Assembly: GCF_018882405.1 (NCBI RefSeq)
Contig: NZ_JACVOO010000003.1
Span: 1 to 64,000 of the forward strand
DNA length: 64,000 nt
DNA from: Polynucleobacter sp. 31A-FELB
GTDB taxonomy: Bacteria > Pseudomonadota > Gammaproteobacteria > Burkholderiales > Burkholderiaceae
Direction: 5' to 3'
Shown here: positions 1-8,662 of the stretch, in pieces
How the letters are laid out: every line of letters starts with the position of its first letter
Position numbering within the stretch: the stretch's first letter is position 1
Made by a program: the position numbers and the translations under genes
The notes under the pieces: model-generated
Databases searched by the model: none
The model's input: only the letters and a program-made list of their open reading frames with translations
Told to the model about the DNA's origin: nothing

Positions 1-181
1 GGGTGTACTGTTGATAACCCCTCTTTTGCAGGGCAGATACTCCATGTAGTTTATGGGTCAAAACCCATTTGCGGACATCGGTGGTATTGATGCCGTAATG
101 ATTAGCTACCCTCAGGTAGCCTCCACCCCCTAGATAATCATTAACTACTTTTAGCTTGAACTGCGCACTGTGTTTGCTCAT
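1..181 (-). CDS. IS3-family transposase OrfA, N-terminal part
   Basis: Partial gene: it starts with ATG at 181 (minus) and runs off the left edge after about 60 codons without a stop. The start reads MSKHSAQFKLKVV, followed by a helix-turn-helix region with VANHYGINTTDVRKW. This is the DNA-binding N-terminus of IS3/IS150-type OrfA proteins (HTH_29/InsJ-like), which recognise the inverted repeats; the catalytic DDE part is in OrfB, which is not in the window. The upstream repeat at 202-234 supports the reading. Whether the element is intact cannot be seen here. Confidence 0.7.
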   Translation of the reverse strand, partial: MSKHSAQFKLKVVNDYLGGGGYLRVANHYGINTTDVRKWVLTHKLHGVSALQKRGYQQYT

Positions 182-234
182 GAAGCTGACCCCTTTTGGT
201 TGGATTGGGTGTCCAACTTTTGTGGGTCAGTTCA
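1..234 (-). mobile_element. IS3-family insertion sequence, one end, continues off left edge
   Basis: The stretch holds the start of an IS3-type orfA on the minus strand, preceded by what looks like the element's terminal inverted repeat at about 202-234. Read on the minus strand the tip begins TGAACTGACCCACAAAAGT, with the 5'-TG expected of IS3/IS150-group ends. The rest of the element and its other end lie outside the window, so completeness and target duplication cannot be judged. It sits just downstream of ychF, in what is probably that gene's terminator region. Confidence 0.7.
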
Positions 235-266
235 TAGTAAGGGCTTTTTTATTTAGTGGGGCTGGT

Positions 267-1361
267 TTAGACGTTAAATAGGAAGTTTAAGACGTCACCG
301 TCTTTAACAACATACTCTTTGCCTTCCGCGCGCATTTTCCCAGCCTCTTTGGCGCCAGACTCACCCTTAAATTGAATGAAGTCTTCAAAAGCAATGGTTT
401 GCGCGCGAATAAAGCCACGCTCAAAGTCAGTATGGATCACTCCTGCAGCCTGCGGAGCAGTATCGCCTTGATGAATTGTCCAGGCACGAACCTCTTTAAC
501 GCCAGCCGTAAAGTAGGTCTGCAAGCCCAATAACTTATAGCCCGCACGAATCACACGGTCTAATCCAGACTCTTCCATGCCGAGATCTGCCAAGAACTCA
601 ATCTTGTCAGCATCATCTAAATCAGCGATTTCTGCCTCGATTGCTGCGCAAACAGCAACCACTGGAGCACCCTCTTTAGCTGCGTGCTGAATCACTGCCT
701 CTAAATGCGGATTATTGTCGAAGCCATCTTCCTTGACGTTGGCGATATACATCGCTGGCTTTGCTGTGATTAGACACAAAGGCTTCAAAAGTAGATTTTC
801 TTCGTCAGTCAGTTTCAGGCTACGTACTGGCTGAGCTTGATCCAAATGGGCTTGCACCTTAGTTAACACAGCCACCAAAGCAGCTGCCTCTTTGTCGTTT
901 CCTGACTTAGCGGCCTTACTAGAACGCTGCAGAGTTTTTTCCACGGTAGTTAAATCAGATAAGGCTAGCTCAGTGTCGATCACAGCGATATCGGAGATCG
1001 GGTCGATCTTGCCCGCTACGTGAATCACGTTCGCATCCTCAAAACAGCGCACCACATGAGTAATAGCGTCAGTTTCGCGAATATTCGCTAAAAATTGATT
1101 TCCTAGACCCTCACCTTTGGAGGCTCCAGCCACCAAACCTGCAATATCGACAAATTCGACTGCTGCGGGCAGGATGCGCTCAGGCTTCACGATCTCAGCC
1201 AAAGCGGCAAGACGGGGGTCAGGAACCTCGACCACACCCACATTAGGCTCGATCGTGCAGAAAGGATAGTTTTCCGCCGCGATTCCAGCCTTGGTAAGCG
1301 CGTTAAAGAGGGTAGATTTGCCGACGTTAGGCAGGCCGACGATGCCACATTTCAAAGACAT
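267..1361 (-). CDS. ychF: Redox/ribosome-associated ATPase YchF (OLA1 family)
   Basis: Obg-family P-loop nucleotidase of 364 residues, the usual YchF length. The N-terminal G domain shows the P-loop GLPNVGKST and the G3 motif DIAGL. In the G4 position the family has NxxE instead of NKxD, and NVKE is seen here, which fits the known preference for ATP over GTP. The C-terminus is a TGS domain, ending [12 protein letters not shown]. It is known to bind ribosomes and to modulate stress responses. I chose ATG at 1361 (MSLKCGIVG); an upstream in-frame start would add 11 residues that do not fit the family. It is divergent from the hydroxylase gene with only 39 bases between start codons, no Shine-Dalgarno, and a TACAAT 6 bases upstream. 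Confidence 0.95.
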   Translation of the reverse strand: MSLKCGIVGLPNVGKSTLFNALTKAGIAAENYPFCTIEPNVGVVEVPDPRLAALAEIVKPERILPAAVEFVDIAGLVAGASKGEGLGNQFLANIRETDAITHVVRCFEDANVIHVAGKIDPISDIAVIDTELALSDLTTVEKTLQRSSKAAKSGNDKEAAALVAVLTKVQAHLDQAQPVRSLKLTDEENLLLKPLCLITAKPAMYIANVKEDGFDNNPHLEAVIQHAAKEGAPVVAVCAAIEAEIADLDDADKIEFLADLGMEESGLDRVIRAGYKLLGLQTYFTAGVKEVRAWTIHQGDTAPQAAGVIHTDFERGFIRAQTIAFEDFIQFKGESGAKEAGKMRAEGKEYVVKDGDVLNFLFNV

Positions 1362-1367
1362 AGCCGT

Positions 1368-1373
1368 ATTGTA
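1368..1373 (-). promoter_or_regulatory. Candidate -10 box for ychF (short-leader or leaderless)
   Basis: On the minus strand TACAAT lies six bases before the ychF ATG. Transcription from it would begin at or very near the start codon, and no Shine-Dalgarno is present. No good -35 is visible at 16-18 bases, so this is a suggestion only. Confidence 0.35.
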
Positions 1374-1400
1374 AAGGGCTAGTTTCGATATCATCGAGAT

Positions 1401-2675
1401 ATGTCAGAAGTTCTCCAAAATAACTCGGCAAAATTGCCCAAAAATACCCCTCAAATGCGGACAATCGACGTCGCTGTAGTGGGCGGAGGTATAGCGGGTA
1501 AGGCCTGCGCCTTAGGTCTGGCTCAGCTTGGTCTGCAAACCATTCAAATCGCCCCCGACTTAGGGCAAGCTGTTCCTGCTCCCCATGGGGGGCAATGGGG
1601 GCAACGCATTTACGCTTTCTCTCCCAGCACCCAAAAACTGTTAACCCATCTTCAGATTTGGGATGCCGTTGATCACAGTCGAATGCAGCCTGTTAGAGAT
1701 ATGCGAATTTTTGGCGATCGTGGAGAAAAACATGATCAGCTGCACCTATCTGCTTTTGAGGCGGGCACACCCCAGTTGGCCTGGATTGGCGAATCGAATG
1801 TAATCGAACACACCCTAGATCAAGCCTCACGCTTCCAAAATAAGCTAGAGCGCATTAATGACGCAGTAGAAAATATTCAAGTGGATTTGGATGGAGTAAC
1901 CCTCCATCTCACGAATGGATCCACCATACGCGCTCAACTCGTTATTGCTGCTGACGGAGCTAATTCACCCATACGTGCTGAGCTGGGTATTTCTACAAAA
2001 GAAGAAAGTTATTCACAAAGTGCTGTAGTAGCCAATTGGATTTGCAGTAGCGCGCATTTGGAAACCGCTTACCAATGGTTTTTGCCGGGTGGAGATATCG
2101 TAGCGATGTTGCCATTACCAAATAAACAGGCCTCTATGGTGTGGTCAACTTCGCCAGAAAATGCTGCCGAACTTTTAAAACTAGATCAAGCAGCATGGAC
2201 TGAAAAGTTTTCCTCAATTGCTAATGGGGAAATAGTGAAGCAACTTGGATCATTCAAACTCAATTCAATACCAGCCGCGTTTCCTCTCAGAAGAATTCGG
2301 GCGAATCGGTTTATCGGGCCCGATGAGAACCCCAAAGTTGTGCTGATTGGGGATGCCGCACATGTCATGCATCCTTTGGCAGGGCAAGGCTTGAACTTGG
2401 GACTCAGGGATGTAGCAACCCTGCTGCATATTTTGAGCAAGCGAGAATCTTTCCGCCTACCAAACGACAAAGTATTGTTGCGTCGTTATGAACGTCAGCG
2501 TCAAGGCGATACCAGCGCGCTGCTCTGGGTGACAGACAAGCTCAAGAAGTTATTCTCAGCCAGTAGTGGCACAGAGAAGCAATTGCGCAATTGGGGTTTA
2601 GGCCTCGTCAATCGTAGTCACTTTATTAAACGGCGTCTCATTGAGCGCGCCCTTGGAGATGCTGATTTTGAATAA
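1401..2675 (+). CDS. FAD-dependent ubiquinone-biosynthesis hydroxylase (UbiH/UbiF/COQ6 family)
   Basis: Flavoprotein monooxygenase of about 424 residues. The N-terminal FAD-binding Rossmann motif is [20 protein letters not shown] second FAD/ribose motif, [18 protein letters not shown], lies near residue 310 and is diagnostic for the UbiH/VisC/COQ6 family, which hydroxylates the aromatic ring of ubiquinone precursors at the inner membrane. Which ring position it acts on cannot be decided from sequence. ATG at 1401 gives about 23 residues before the Rossmann strand; an internal ATG at 1458 would give a tighter family-like start. It leads a plus-strand run with dsbC, whose start overlaps its end. 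Confidence 0.85.
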   Translation: MSEVLQNNSAKLPKNTPQMRTIDVAVVGGGIAGKACALGLAQLGLQTIQIAPDLGQAVPAPHGGQWGQRIYAFSPSTQKLLTHLQIWDAVDHSRMQPVRDMRIFGDRGEKHDQLHLSAFEAGTPQLAWIGESNVIEHTLDQASRFQNKLERINDAVENIQVDLDGVTLHLTNGSTIRAQLVIAADGANSPIRAELGISTKEESYSQSAVVANWICSSAHLETAYQWFLPGGDIVAMLPLPNKQASMVWSTSPENAAELLKLDQAAWTEKFSSIANGEIVKQLGSFKLNSIPAAFPLRRIRANRFIGPDENPKVVLIGDAAHVMHPLAGQGLNLGLRDVATLLHILSKRESFRLPNDKVLLRRYERQRQGDTSALLWVTDKLKKLFSASSGTEKQLRNWGLGLVNRSHFIKRRLIERALGDADFE

Positions 2676-3384
2676 ATTATTTTCTATTATTGCTTTAGCT
2701 TGCTCTCTCACCCTGCTAGTGGGAACAGTCAATGCACAATCGGAACAACAGGTCCGAACTGAATTACAAAAGAAGATTGGCGCCAATGCCAAAATTAAAA
2801 GTGTTTCCCCGTCACCTATTCCCGGCATATACGAGGTGTTGGTAGGCAATGATGTGTTTTACACCGATGCGAGCAGCAAATATTTAATCCAGGGTGAAAT
2901 CATTGAGATCGCCACAGGAAAAAATATTACTGAACAAAAACAAGCGGACCTGAATCGCATTAAATGGTCCGAGCTCACTCCAGCAAATGCCTTAAAAGCA
3001 GTGCGCGGCAATGGAAGTCGACAGCTGGCAATTTTCTCTGACCCTAATTGTGGTTACTGCAAGCGCTTGGAAAAATCCTTACAGCAATTAGATAACGTTA
3101 CTGTCTATACCTACTTAATTCCGATTTTGTCGCCAGACTCCGCGCAGAAGTCTAAACAAATTTGGTGCTCTGCCGATCCACAGAAGGCTTACATTGATTG
3201 GATGATCAATGGAATTGCACCGAGTGGCAAAAGCGACTGCACCACTCCTTTAGACAAGAATATGGCCTTTGCCAAAACCTATGGCATTACTGGCACCCCA
3301 ACTATTTTCTTTACTGATGGCAGCCGCTTTCCGGGTGCCGTTCAAATCACCGACATTGAAAAGAAATTTAACAGTCTGAAGTAA
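2668..3384 (+). CDS. dsbC: Periplasmic thiol:disulfide isomerase DsbC
   Basis: Periplasmic disulfide isomerase that repairs wrongly paired cysteines. A signal peptide ([19 protein letters not shown], cleavage after VNA) is followed by the DsbC dimerisation domain. The thioredoxin-fold domain carries the catalytic CGYC in SDPNCGYCKRLE and the cis-proline loop TGTPT near the end. I prefer TTG at 2668: GGAG at 2655-2658 is nine bases upstream and the resulting N-terminus is a clean signal peptide. The ATG at 2659 touches that GGAG, and a TTG at 2641 would add nine atypical residues. The start overlaps the end of the upstream hydroxylase gene by 8 bases, suggesting translational coupling. DsbD, which keeps DsbC reduced, is at 56218-57891. 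Confidence 0.9.
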   Translation: MNKLFSIIALACSLTLLVGTVNAQSEQQVRTELQKKIGANAKIKSVSPSPIPGIYEVLVGNDVFYTDASSKYLIQGEIIEIATGKNITEQKQADLNRIKWSELTPANALKAVRGNGSRQLAIFSDPNCGYCKRLEKSLQQLDNVTVYTYLIPILSPDSAQKSKQIWCSADPQKAYIDWMINGIAPSGKSDCTTPLDKNMAFAKTYGITGTPTIFFTDGSRFPGAVQITDIEKKFNSLK

Positions 3385-3396
3385 TGGGTCAAGCTT

Positions 3397-5181
3397 ATGA
3401 ACGAGTTAAATACTTCTGATCTACCTGCAATCCAATACACCATTTGGGCCGCAGATCTTCATGGTCATCGCCTTCATGTGAAGTTGCGTATTGAGAACCC
3501 ATTGCCGAATGGGCAGATTCTGCAAATGCCCGCATGGATTCCGGGTAGCTATTTGATAAGAGACTTCAGCAAGCAAATCGAAACCATTGAAGCCTTTGCA
3601 GTCAATAACCTGCATGAGGCACTCGTCCTAGAGCGAATCGATAACGATCAGTGGCGCTTGCCCAAGGTGGCTGGTGCAGTAGAAATTCTCACCACGGTAT
3701 ACGCATTTGATACTTCGGTGCGCGCCGCCTATCTAGATACCGAGCGTGCGTTTATCAATCCAAGTAGCTTATGTTTGGCAGTCAAAGGTCAAGAGTCTTT
3801 GCCATGCGCCTTAGTATTAATTCCACCTAAAGATACTTGCGCGAATTCTTGGACTGTTCAGACAGGCCTGCAAGCAGCCAAGGTAGATAGTCAAGGTTAC
3901 GGCTTTTATCTCGCCAAAAATTATGATGACTTGCTAGATCACCCGATTGCGATGGGAGAATTTCAAATTGCCCATTGGAAATCCAATGGCGTATCGCACA
4001 GCATGGCGATTCAGGGCTGCATTCATGAAATTGATCTAGAGCGTTTAGCAACCGATCTTCAGGCCATCTGCAATTGCACAATTAATCTCTTTGAGCCCAA
4101 GACAAAGAAGGCGCCTTTCCATAATTATTTATTTTTGGTCAATGCAGTTCTTTCTGGATATGGCGGACTTGAACATCGCAATAGCACTGCACTTCTATGC
4201 CGTCGTGATCAGATTCCCCAAGTCAATGCCCCATTGGATGAAGCATCCTACCGCGAGTTTTTAGGTCTTTGTAGTCATGAGTATTTTCATGCTTGGTTAG
4301 TTAAGCGAATTCAGCCCAAAGCATTTCAACCTTATCAACTCGATCGCAGAAACCATACCCGCTTACTGTGGCTATTTGAAGGCTTTACGAGCTACTACGA
4401 TGATCTGCAATTATTCCGCAGTAAAAGCATTGATCTCAAAACCTATCTCAAGCTAGTCGCCAATAACTGGAATAGCATTTTGCGTGGGCCAGGCAGACTC
4501 AAGCAAAGCCTGGCCGATAGCTCTTTTGATGCCTGGACTAAGTATTACCAAGCGGATGAGAATACTCCGAATGCCGTGGTGAGTTATTACGGTAAGGGTG
4601 CATTGCTTGCCTTGGGTTTGGATCTCAAGATTCGCGCATTCAGTAACAACCGTCAATCCTTGGATGATTTGATGCGCCTCATCTGGCAAACGCATGGAGT
4701 CACGCTTGATGGAATTGCTGAAGATGGTCTTGATGACTTAATGCAAACACTTATGGGCACAGGATTTAATAAAACTTGGAATGAATTTAAGTCTCGCTAT
4801 ATTTTTGGTGTTGAAGATATTCCTATTCAGAAGTGGATTAATTCGAAGATCATTTCAGTTAAACAAAAAACTCACTCGAAGCTTGAGCAAATTAAGTTGC
4901 AATTAGGATTGCGTACTAGCGATGCGAATGGCTGGCTAAAGGTGACGCACGTACTGGATGGCGGAGCTGCGCAATTAGCAGGTCTGGCAACTGGAGATAT
5001 TTTGGCCAGTATTAACGGTGAACGGATTACTGCTGCTCGATGGGACAAGGTCTTATCTAGCTTGATATCAGGACAAGTCATTCAGATTTGTTTTTATCGA
5101 GATGATCTGGAGCACGAGTGCATGACCATTCTTGAGGATGATCAGATACCAAGCCAGTACACCCTCATTCCAGCTGAGTGA
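3397..5181 (+). CDS. M61-family metallopeptidase with C-terminal PDZ domain
   Basis: Protein of 594 residues resembling the M61 glycyl-aminopeptidase family. The zinc-binding HExxH is present as HEYFH in LCSHEYFHAWLVKRI near residue 296, with the downstream glutamate in LWLFEGFTSYYDD. The N-terminal beta-rich part holds WIPGSYLIRDF, typical of the family. The C-terminal 100 residues form a PDZ domain with GGAAQLAGLATGDILASING. No signal peptide is visible, so it is probably cytoplasmic. Physiological substrate unknown. Its stop codon overlaps the ATG of ung (TGATG), so the two are likely co-translated. Confidence 0.88.
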   Translation: MNELNTSDLPAIQYTIWAADLHGHRLHVKLRIENPLPNGQILQMPAWIPGSYLIRDFSKQIETIEAFAVNNLHEALVLERIDNDQWRLPKVAGAVEILTTVYAFDTSVRAAYLDTERAFINPSSLCLAVKGQESLPCALVLIPPKDTCANSWTVQTGLQAAKVDSQGYGFYLAKNYDDLLDHPIAMGEFQIAHWKSNGVSHSMAIQGCIHEIDLERLATDLQAICNCTINLFEPKTKKAPFHNYLFLVNAVLSGYGGLEHRNSTALLCRRDQIPQVNAPLDEASYREFLGLCSHEYFHAWLVKRIQPKAFQPYQLDRRNHTRLLWLFEGFTSYYDDLQLFRSKSIDLKTYLKLVANNWNSILRGPGRLKQSLADSSFDAWTKYYQADENTPNAVVSYYGKGALLALGLDLKIRAFSNNRQSLDDLMRLIWQTHGVTLDGIAEDGLDDLMQTLMGTGFNKTWNEFKSRYIFGVEDIPIQKWINSKIISVKQKTHSKLEQIKLQLGLRTSDANGWLKVTHVLDGGAAQLAGLATGDILASINGERITAARWDKVLSSLISGQVIQICFYRDDLEHECMTILEDDQIPSQYTLIPAE

Positions 5182-5957
5182 TGCATTCGTTTTCTGCTGC
5201 TGATATTCCTGAGGACTGGCGCGCCCTACTCGGCGATTATTTTGAATCCCCTGAGTGGCAACAACTACAGACCAATCTCAGGGCGGAGTTGAATAAGGAC
5301 ACAGCAAGGATTTGCCCTGAACCCCAGAATTTCTTCAAAGCGCTGACATTAACCCCGCTTAACAAGGTCAAGGTCGTCATTTTGGGACAGGATCCCTACC
5401 ACTCTCCTGGGCTGGCTCAAGGCTTAGCTTTTTCCATCCCGAGCGATATTCCGACTAATTCTCGGCAATTTCCCAGCTCCTTACGCAATATCAGTAAAGC
5501 CCTAGCGCTGGAAGGGTTTGGCGCCCTTCCTAACGGTGATCTTCATACCTGGGCTCAGCAAGGCGTGCTGTTGCTCAATACCGCCCTCAGCGTCAAATTG
5601 GGAGAGGCTGGCAGCCATACAAACCTAGGTTGGAAATCCCTGATCGATAGACTGATTAGCGCCTTAGCTCTGCAAAAGCCCCATTTAGTCTGGATGCTAT
5701 GGGGTGGTCATGCCCAGTCCAAGTTACCCCTGATTGAGGTAGCGCCAGATCAATTAATTCTGCAATCCTCCCACCCCTCTGGGCTTGGGGTCTACAAAAC
5801 AGATCGGCCATTTCTGGAACCTGGGGGGATGGCAAGTTGCGGGCATTTCACTAAGGCTAATGAATGGCTGGTGGAGCACCATGAAACACCTATTCGCTGG
5901 GCGATCCCAAGCGGACAAAACACCAGCGCCACCCCTCAGGCCAATTTATTTAACTAG
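5181..5957 (+). CDS. ung: Uracil-DNA glycosylase, family 1
   Basis: Removes uracil from DNA by base flipping, the first step of base-excision repair. The catalytic water-activating loop is GQDPYHSPGLAQGLAFS with Asp near residue 71. The minor-groove loop begins HPSGLGVYK near residue 196. Relative to the usual family pattern (HPSPLS followed quickly by GFFGCxHF), this loop is longer and reads TDRPFLEPGGMASCGHF. Length is 258 residues from ATG at 5181, which overlaps the M61 stop; the GTG at 5178 would add one residue. The stop shares CTAG with the convergent gene on the other strand. Confidence 0.93.
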   Translation: MHSFSAADIPEDWRALLGDYFESPEWQQLQTNLRAELNKDTARICPEPQNFFKALTLTPLNKVKVVILGQDPYHSPGLAQGLAFSIPSDIPTNSRQFPSSLRNISKALALEGFGALPNGDLHTWAQQGVLLLNTALSVKLGEAGSHTNLGWKSLIDRLISALALQKPHLVWMLWGGHAQSKLPLIEVAPDQLILQSSHPSGLGVYKTDRPFLEPGGMASCGHFTKANEWLVEHHETPIRWAIPSGQNTSATPQANLFN

Positions 5958-6253
5958 TTATTTGCTGCCGCATAGAGGCAGCCTACAAGGCAAGAGGCCA
6001 CTATGGCGCTTAGCCACTCAAGCATCTGTCCAGACTGAAATAAACCCGCAAATTGCCCTATATAAGAGCTAGCTAGGGCAGCTATGGAGCCTATCAAGGC
6101 AGCCATGAGGAATTTCTTGGCCTTGGGCCTAGCTTTACGCTCTCCTGGGTAAAAAGCTAAGGCGAATACGCCAGTTAAACCACCAATCACCAGAAAAGCT
6201 AAAAACCCCATTGCTACCCCCATTATTGCTGCCATCAAATCTATAATCACCAT
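5954..6253 (-). CDS. Small hydrophobic membrane protein, family not recognised
   Basis: About 99 residues with roughly three hydrophobic segments: near the N-terminus ([19 protein letters not shown]), around residues 48-65 ([19 protein letters not shown]) and at the C-terminus ([15 protein letters not shown]). A short basic loop ([10 protein letters not shown]) separates the first two, so the protein probably sits in the inner membrane. I do not recognise the family. The start is uncertain: ATG at 6253 lies one base from the hemA ATG on the other strand, ATG at 6235 is possible, and an upstream start at 6280 would overlap hemA. Its stop shares the palindrome CTAG with the ung stop. It may be linked to hemA only by position. 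Confidence 0.6.
   Translation of the reverse strand: MVIIDLMAAIMGVAMGFLAFLVIGGLTGVFALAFYPGERKARPKAKKFLMAALIGSIAALASSYIGQFAGLFQSGQMLEWLSAIVASCLVGCLYAAANN
6242..6247 (+). promoter_or_regulatory. Perfect -10 hexamer just upstream of hemA
   Basis: TATAAT ends seven bases before the hemA ATG at 6255. With the usual 6-8 base distance from -10 to transcription start, the mRNA would start at or next to the ATG. No Shine-Dalgarno is present. A convincing -35 at 16-18 bases is not visible, which weakens the call. Confidence 0.4.
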
Positions 6254-6254
6254 T

Positions 6255-7571
6255 ATGAAGTTGTTGACACTCGGCATCAATCATCACACAGCGCCGGTCG
6301 CCATTCGGGAAAAGGTTGCCTTTGACCCTGAATTTCTTCAAGAAGCGTTGCACGATCTTCGCCAGCATTTGGTTGGCGCGAATCAGGCCGGGCTGCCTGA
6401 AGCCACAATTTTATCTACCTGCAATCGCACAGAGGTGTATTGCGCCGCTAATGATGCAGATGCGGCTAGTCTTTTGCATGAAGCCACTTTTGATTGGTTG
6501 GCAAAAACTCAACAAGTTGCTCCCAGCAGTTTGGAGCCGCATATTTATTCACTACCGCAATCGGATGCGGTACGTCATGCTTTTAGGGTAGCCTGTGGAT
6601 TAGATTCGATGGTGATTGGTGAAACCCAAATTTTGGGTCAGATGAAAGATGCTGTACGCACCGCAAATGATGCAGGTGTCCTTGGGACCTATCTCAACCA
6701 GCTCTTTCAGAAAACCTTTGCTGTTGCAAAAGAAGTTCGCGGCTCCACAGAAATTGGCGCCCATTCGATTTCAATGGCGGCCGCTTCAGTTCGCTTGGCG
6801 GAACGTATTTTTGAAAGTATTGCCGAACAACGTGTTCTGTTTATCGGCGCTGGCGACATGATCACTTTGTGCGCAACCCATTTTGTTGCACGCAAACCTA
6901 AGTCTGTTGCCATTGCTAATCGCACTATTGAACGTGGACAAGAATTAGCAGACTCGATATCGATTCAAGACGTTGAAGCAGAGTCATTTAAATTATCCGA
7001 ACTTCCCTCACGTCTTCATGAATTTGATATCATCGTTTCAAGCACCGCATCCTCACTGCCGATCATCGGCCTAGGTATGGTGGAGAGCGCGCTGAAACAA
7101 CGTCGTCATAAACCCATGGTGATGATTGATTTAGCGGTACCTCGTGACTTTGAACCAGAGATTGCTCGCTTAAATGATATCTATCTTTATACAGTCGATG
7201 ATTTAGGCGTGATGATTCAAACAGGCGCTTCTTTACGTCAAGCCGCCGTGAGCCAAGCTGAAGCAATCATTGAAGATCGCGTTGGTAATTTCATGCACTG
7301 GATGCAGGGCCGGAAAACTGTTCCACTCATTCAAGATATCCAACAACAAGGTGAACATCTAAGACAGTTAGAGCTCGATCGCGCCATGAAACGATTGATG
7401 CGTGGCGATGATCCTCAAGAGGTTCTCAATGCCATGGCCCAGGGCTTAACCAACAAGTTCTTACATGGCTCATTGCATGCTTTACAACACTCGAATGGCG
7501 CTGAGCGTGACGCCCTGATTAAGTTGCTTCCTAAATTATTCGCCTCGCACTCCAAGCCAGAAGACCATTAG
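6255..7571 (+). CDS. hemA: Glutamyl-tRNA reductase
   Basis: NADPH-dependent enzyme that turns glutamyl-tRNA(Glu) into glutamate-1-semialdehyde, the first committed step of tetrapyrrole synthesis in bacteria without ALA synthase. The N-terminus [12 protein letters not shown] is the family signature. The catalytic cysteine is in [12 protein letters not shown] near residue 50. The NADPH-binding domain shows VLFIGAGDM. Length 438 residues is normal. It starts a tight operon: the prfA start codon follows the hemA stop directly, a pairing also known in enterobacteria (hemA-prfA-prmC). No Shine-Dalgarno is seen before the ATG. Confidence 0.95.
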   Translation: MKLLTLGINHHTAPVAIREKVAFDPEFLQEALHDLRQHLVGANQAGLPEATILSTCNRTEVYCAANDADAASLLHEATFDWLAKTQQVAPSSLEPHIYSLPQSDAVRHAFRVACGLDSMVIGETQILGQMKDAVRTANDAGVLGTYLNQLFQKTFAVAKEVRGSTEIGAHSISMAAASVRLAERIFESIAEQRVLFIGAGDMITLCATHFVARKPKSVAIANRTIERGQELADSISIQDVEAESFKLSELPSRLHEFDIIVSSTASSLPIIGLGMVESALKQRRHKPMVMIDLAVPRDFEPEIARLNDIYLYTVDDLGVMIQTGASLRQAAVSQAEAIIEDRVGNFMHWMQGRKTVPLIQDIQQQGEHLRQLELDRAMKRLMRGDDPQEVLNAMAQGLTNKFLHGSLHALQHSNGAERDALIKLLPKLFASHSKPEDH

Positions 7572-8651
7572 ATGAAGCCCAGCATGCGGGCTAAGCTAGA
7601 CCACCTAGACACGCGCTTAGCCGAACTTAACTCCCTATTAACCACCGAAGAGTCCACCAAAGACATGGACAACTACCGGAAGCTTACACGTGAGCATTCG
7701 GATATTGCGATGGTAGTAGAGCAATTTGGCCTATACAAACAAGCCGAGGCCGATGCACAGGCCGCCGAAGAGATGCGTAAAGATCCTGAGATGAAGGACT
7801 TTGCTGATGAAGAACAAAAGCAAGCTCAAGCCACCATGGAAGAGCTTGAAGGCGTCCTACAAAAACTCTTGCTCCCCAAAGATGTTAACGATGAACGCAA
7901 TGTCTTCTTGGAAATTCGTGCGGGTACTGGCGGTGATGAGAGTGCGTTATTTGCAGGTGACTTACTTCGCATGTATACGCGCTTTGCTGAGCGCCAAGGC
8001 TGGAAAGTAGAAGTGGTGAATGCTGCTGAGTCTGATCTTGGTGGATATAAAGAAGTTGTCCTACGCCTAGTCGGTCAATCCGTTTACTCGCGCCTCAAGT
8101 TTGAATCCGGTGGACACCGCGTACAACGTGTACCTCAAACGGAAACTCAGGGTCGTATTCATACTTCGGCTTGCACGGTAGCAGTTATGCCAGAGGCAGA
8201 TGAACTAGAGGCAGTCAAAATTAATCCCGCTGAACTTCGCATTGATACTTTTAGAGCTTCAGGCGCCGGTGGTCAGCATATTAATAAAACAGATTCTGCA
8301 GTACGTATCACGCACTTACCGACTGGCACCGTAGTAGAGTGCCAAGACGATCGCAGTCAGCATCGCAATCGTGAGCAAGCAATGAAGGTGCTGGTCTCAC
8401 GCATCATGGATGCACGCGAACGTGAAAAGCATCAGCTCGAAGCCCAAACAAGAAAGTCTCTCATTGGCTCCGGCGATCGCAGCGATCGCATTCGGACCTA
8501 CAACTTTCCACAGGGTCGCATTACTGATCACCGCATTAATCTCACGCTCTACAAAATCGATGCCATGATGGATGGTGATCTCGACGACCTCTGCAATGCC
8601 CTGGCATCCGAGCATCAAGCAGAACTGCTTGCAGCTCTTGGTGACAATTAA
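7572..8651 (+). CDS. prfA: Peptide chain release factor 1
   Basis: Recognises UAA and UAG in the ribosomal A site and triggers peptide release. The peptidyl-transferase motif GGQ is at residues 233-235 (SGAGGQHIN); its glutamine is the target of PrmC, encoded next door. The stop-codon recognition tripeptide, PAT in E. coli RF1, reads PQT at residues 188-190 (nt 8133-8141, codon CAA for Gln). Length 359 is normal. Start at 7572 abuts the hemA stop; an ATG at 7584 (MRAKLDHLD) is an alternative. Confidence 0.95.
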   Translation: MKPSMRAKLDHLDTRLAELNSLLTTEESTKDMDNYRKLTREHSDIAMVVEQFGLYKQAEADAQAAEEMRKDPEMKDFADEEQKQAQATMEELEGVLQKLLLPKDVNDERNVFLEIRAGTGGDESALFAGDLLRMYTRFAERQGWKVEVVNAAESDLGGYKEVVLRLVGQSVYSRLKFESGGHRVQRVPQTETQGRIHTSACTVAVMPEADELEAVKINPAELRIDTFRASGAGGQHINKTDSAVRITHLPTGTVVECQDDRSQHRNREQAMKVLVSRIMDAREREKHQLEAQTRKSLIGSGDRSDRIRTYNFPQGRITDHRINLTLYKIDAMMDGDLDDLCNALASEHQAELLAALGDN

Positions 8652-8662
8652 TCTCAATCAGG

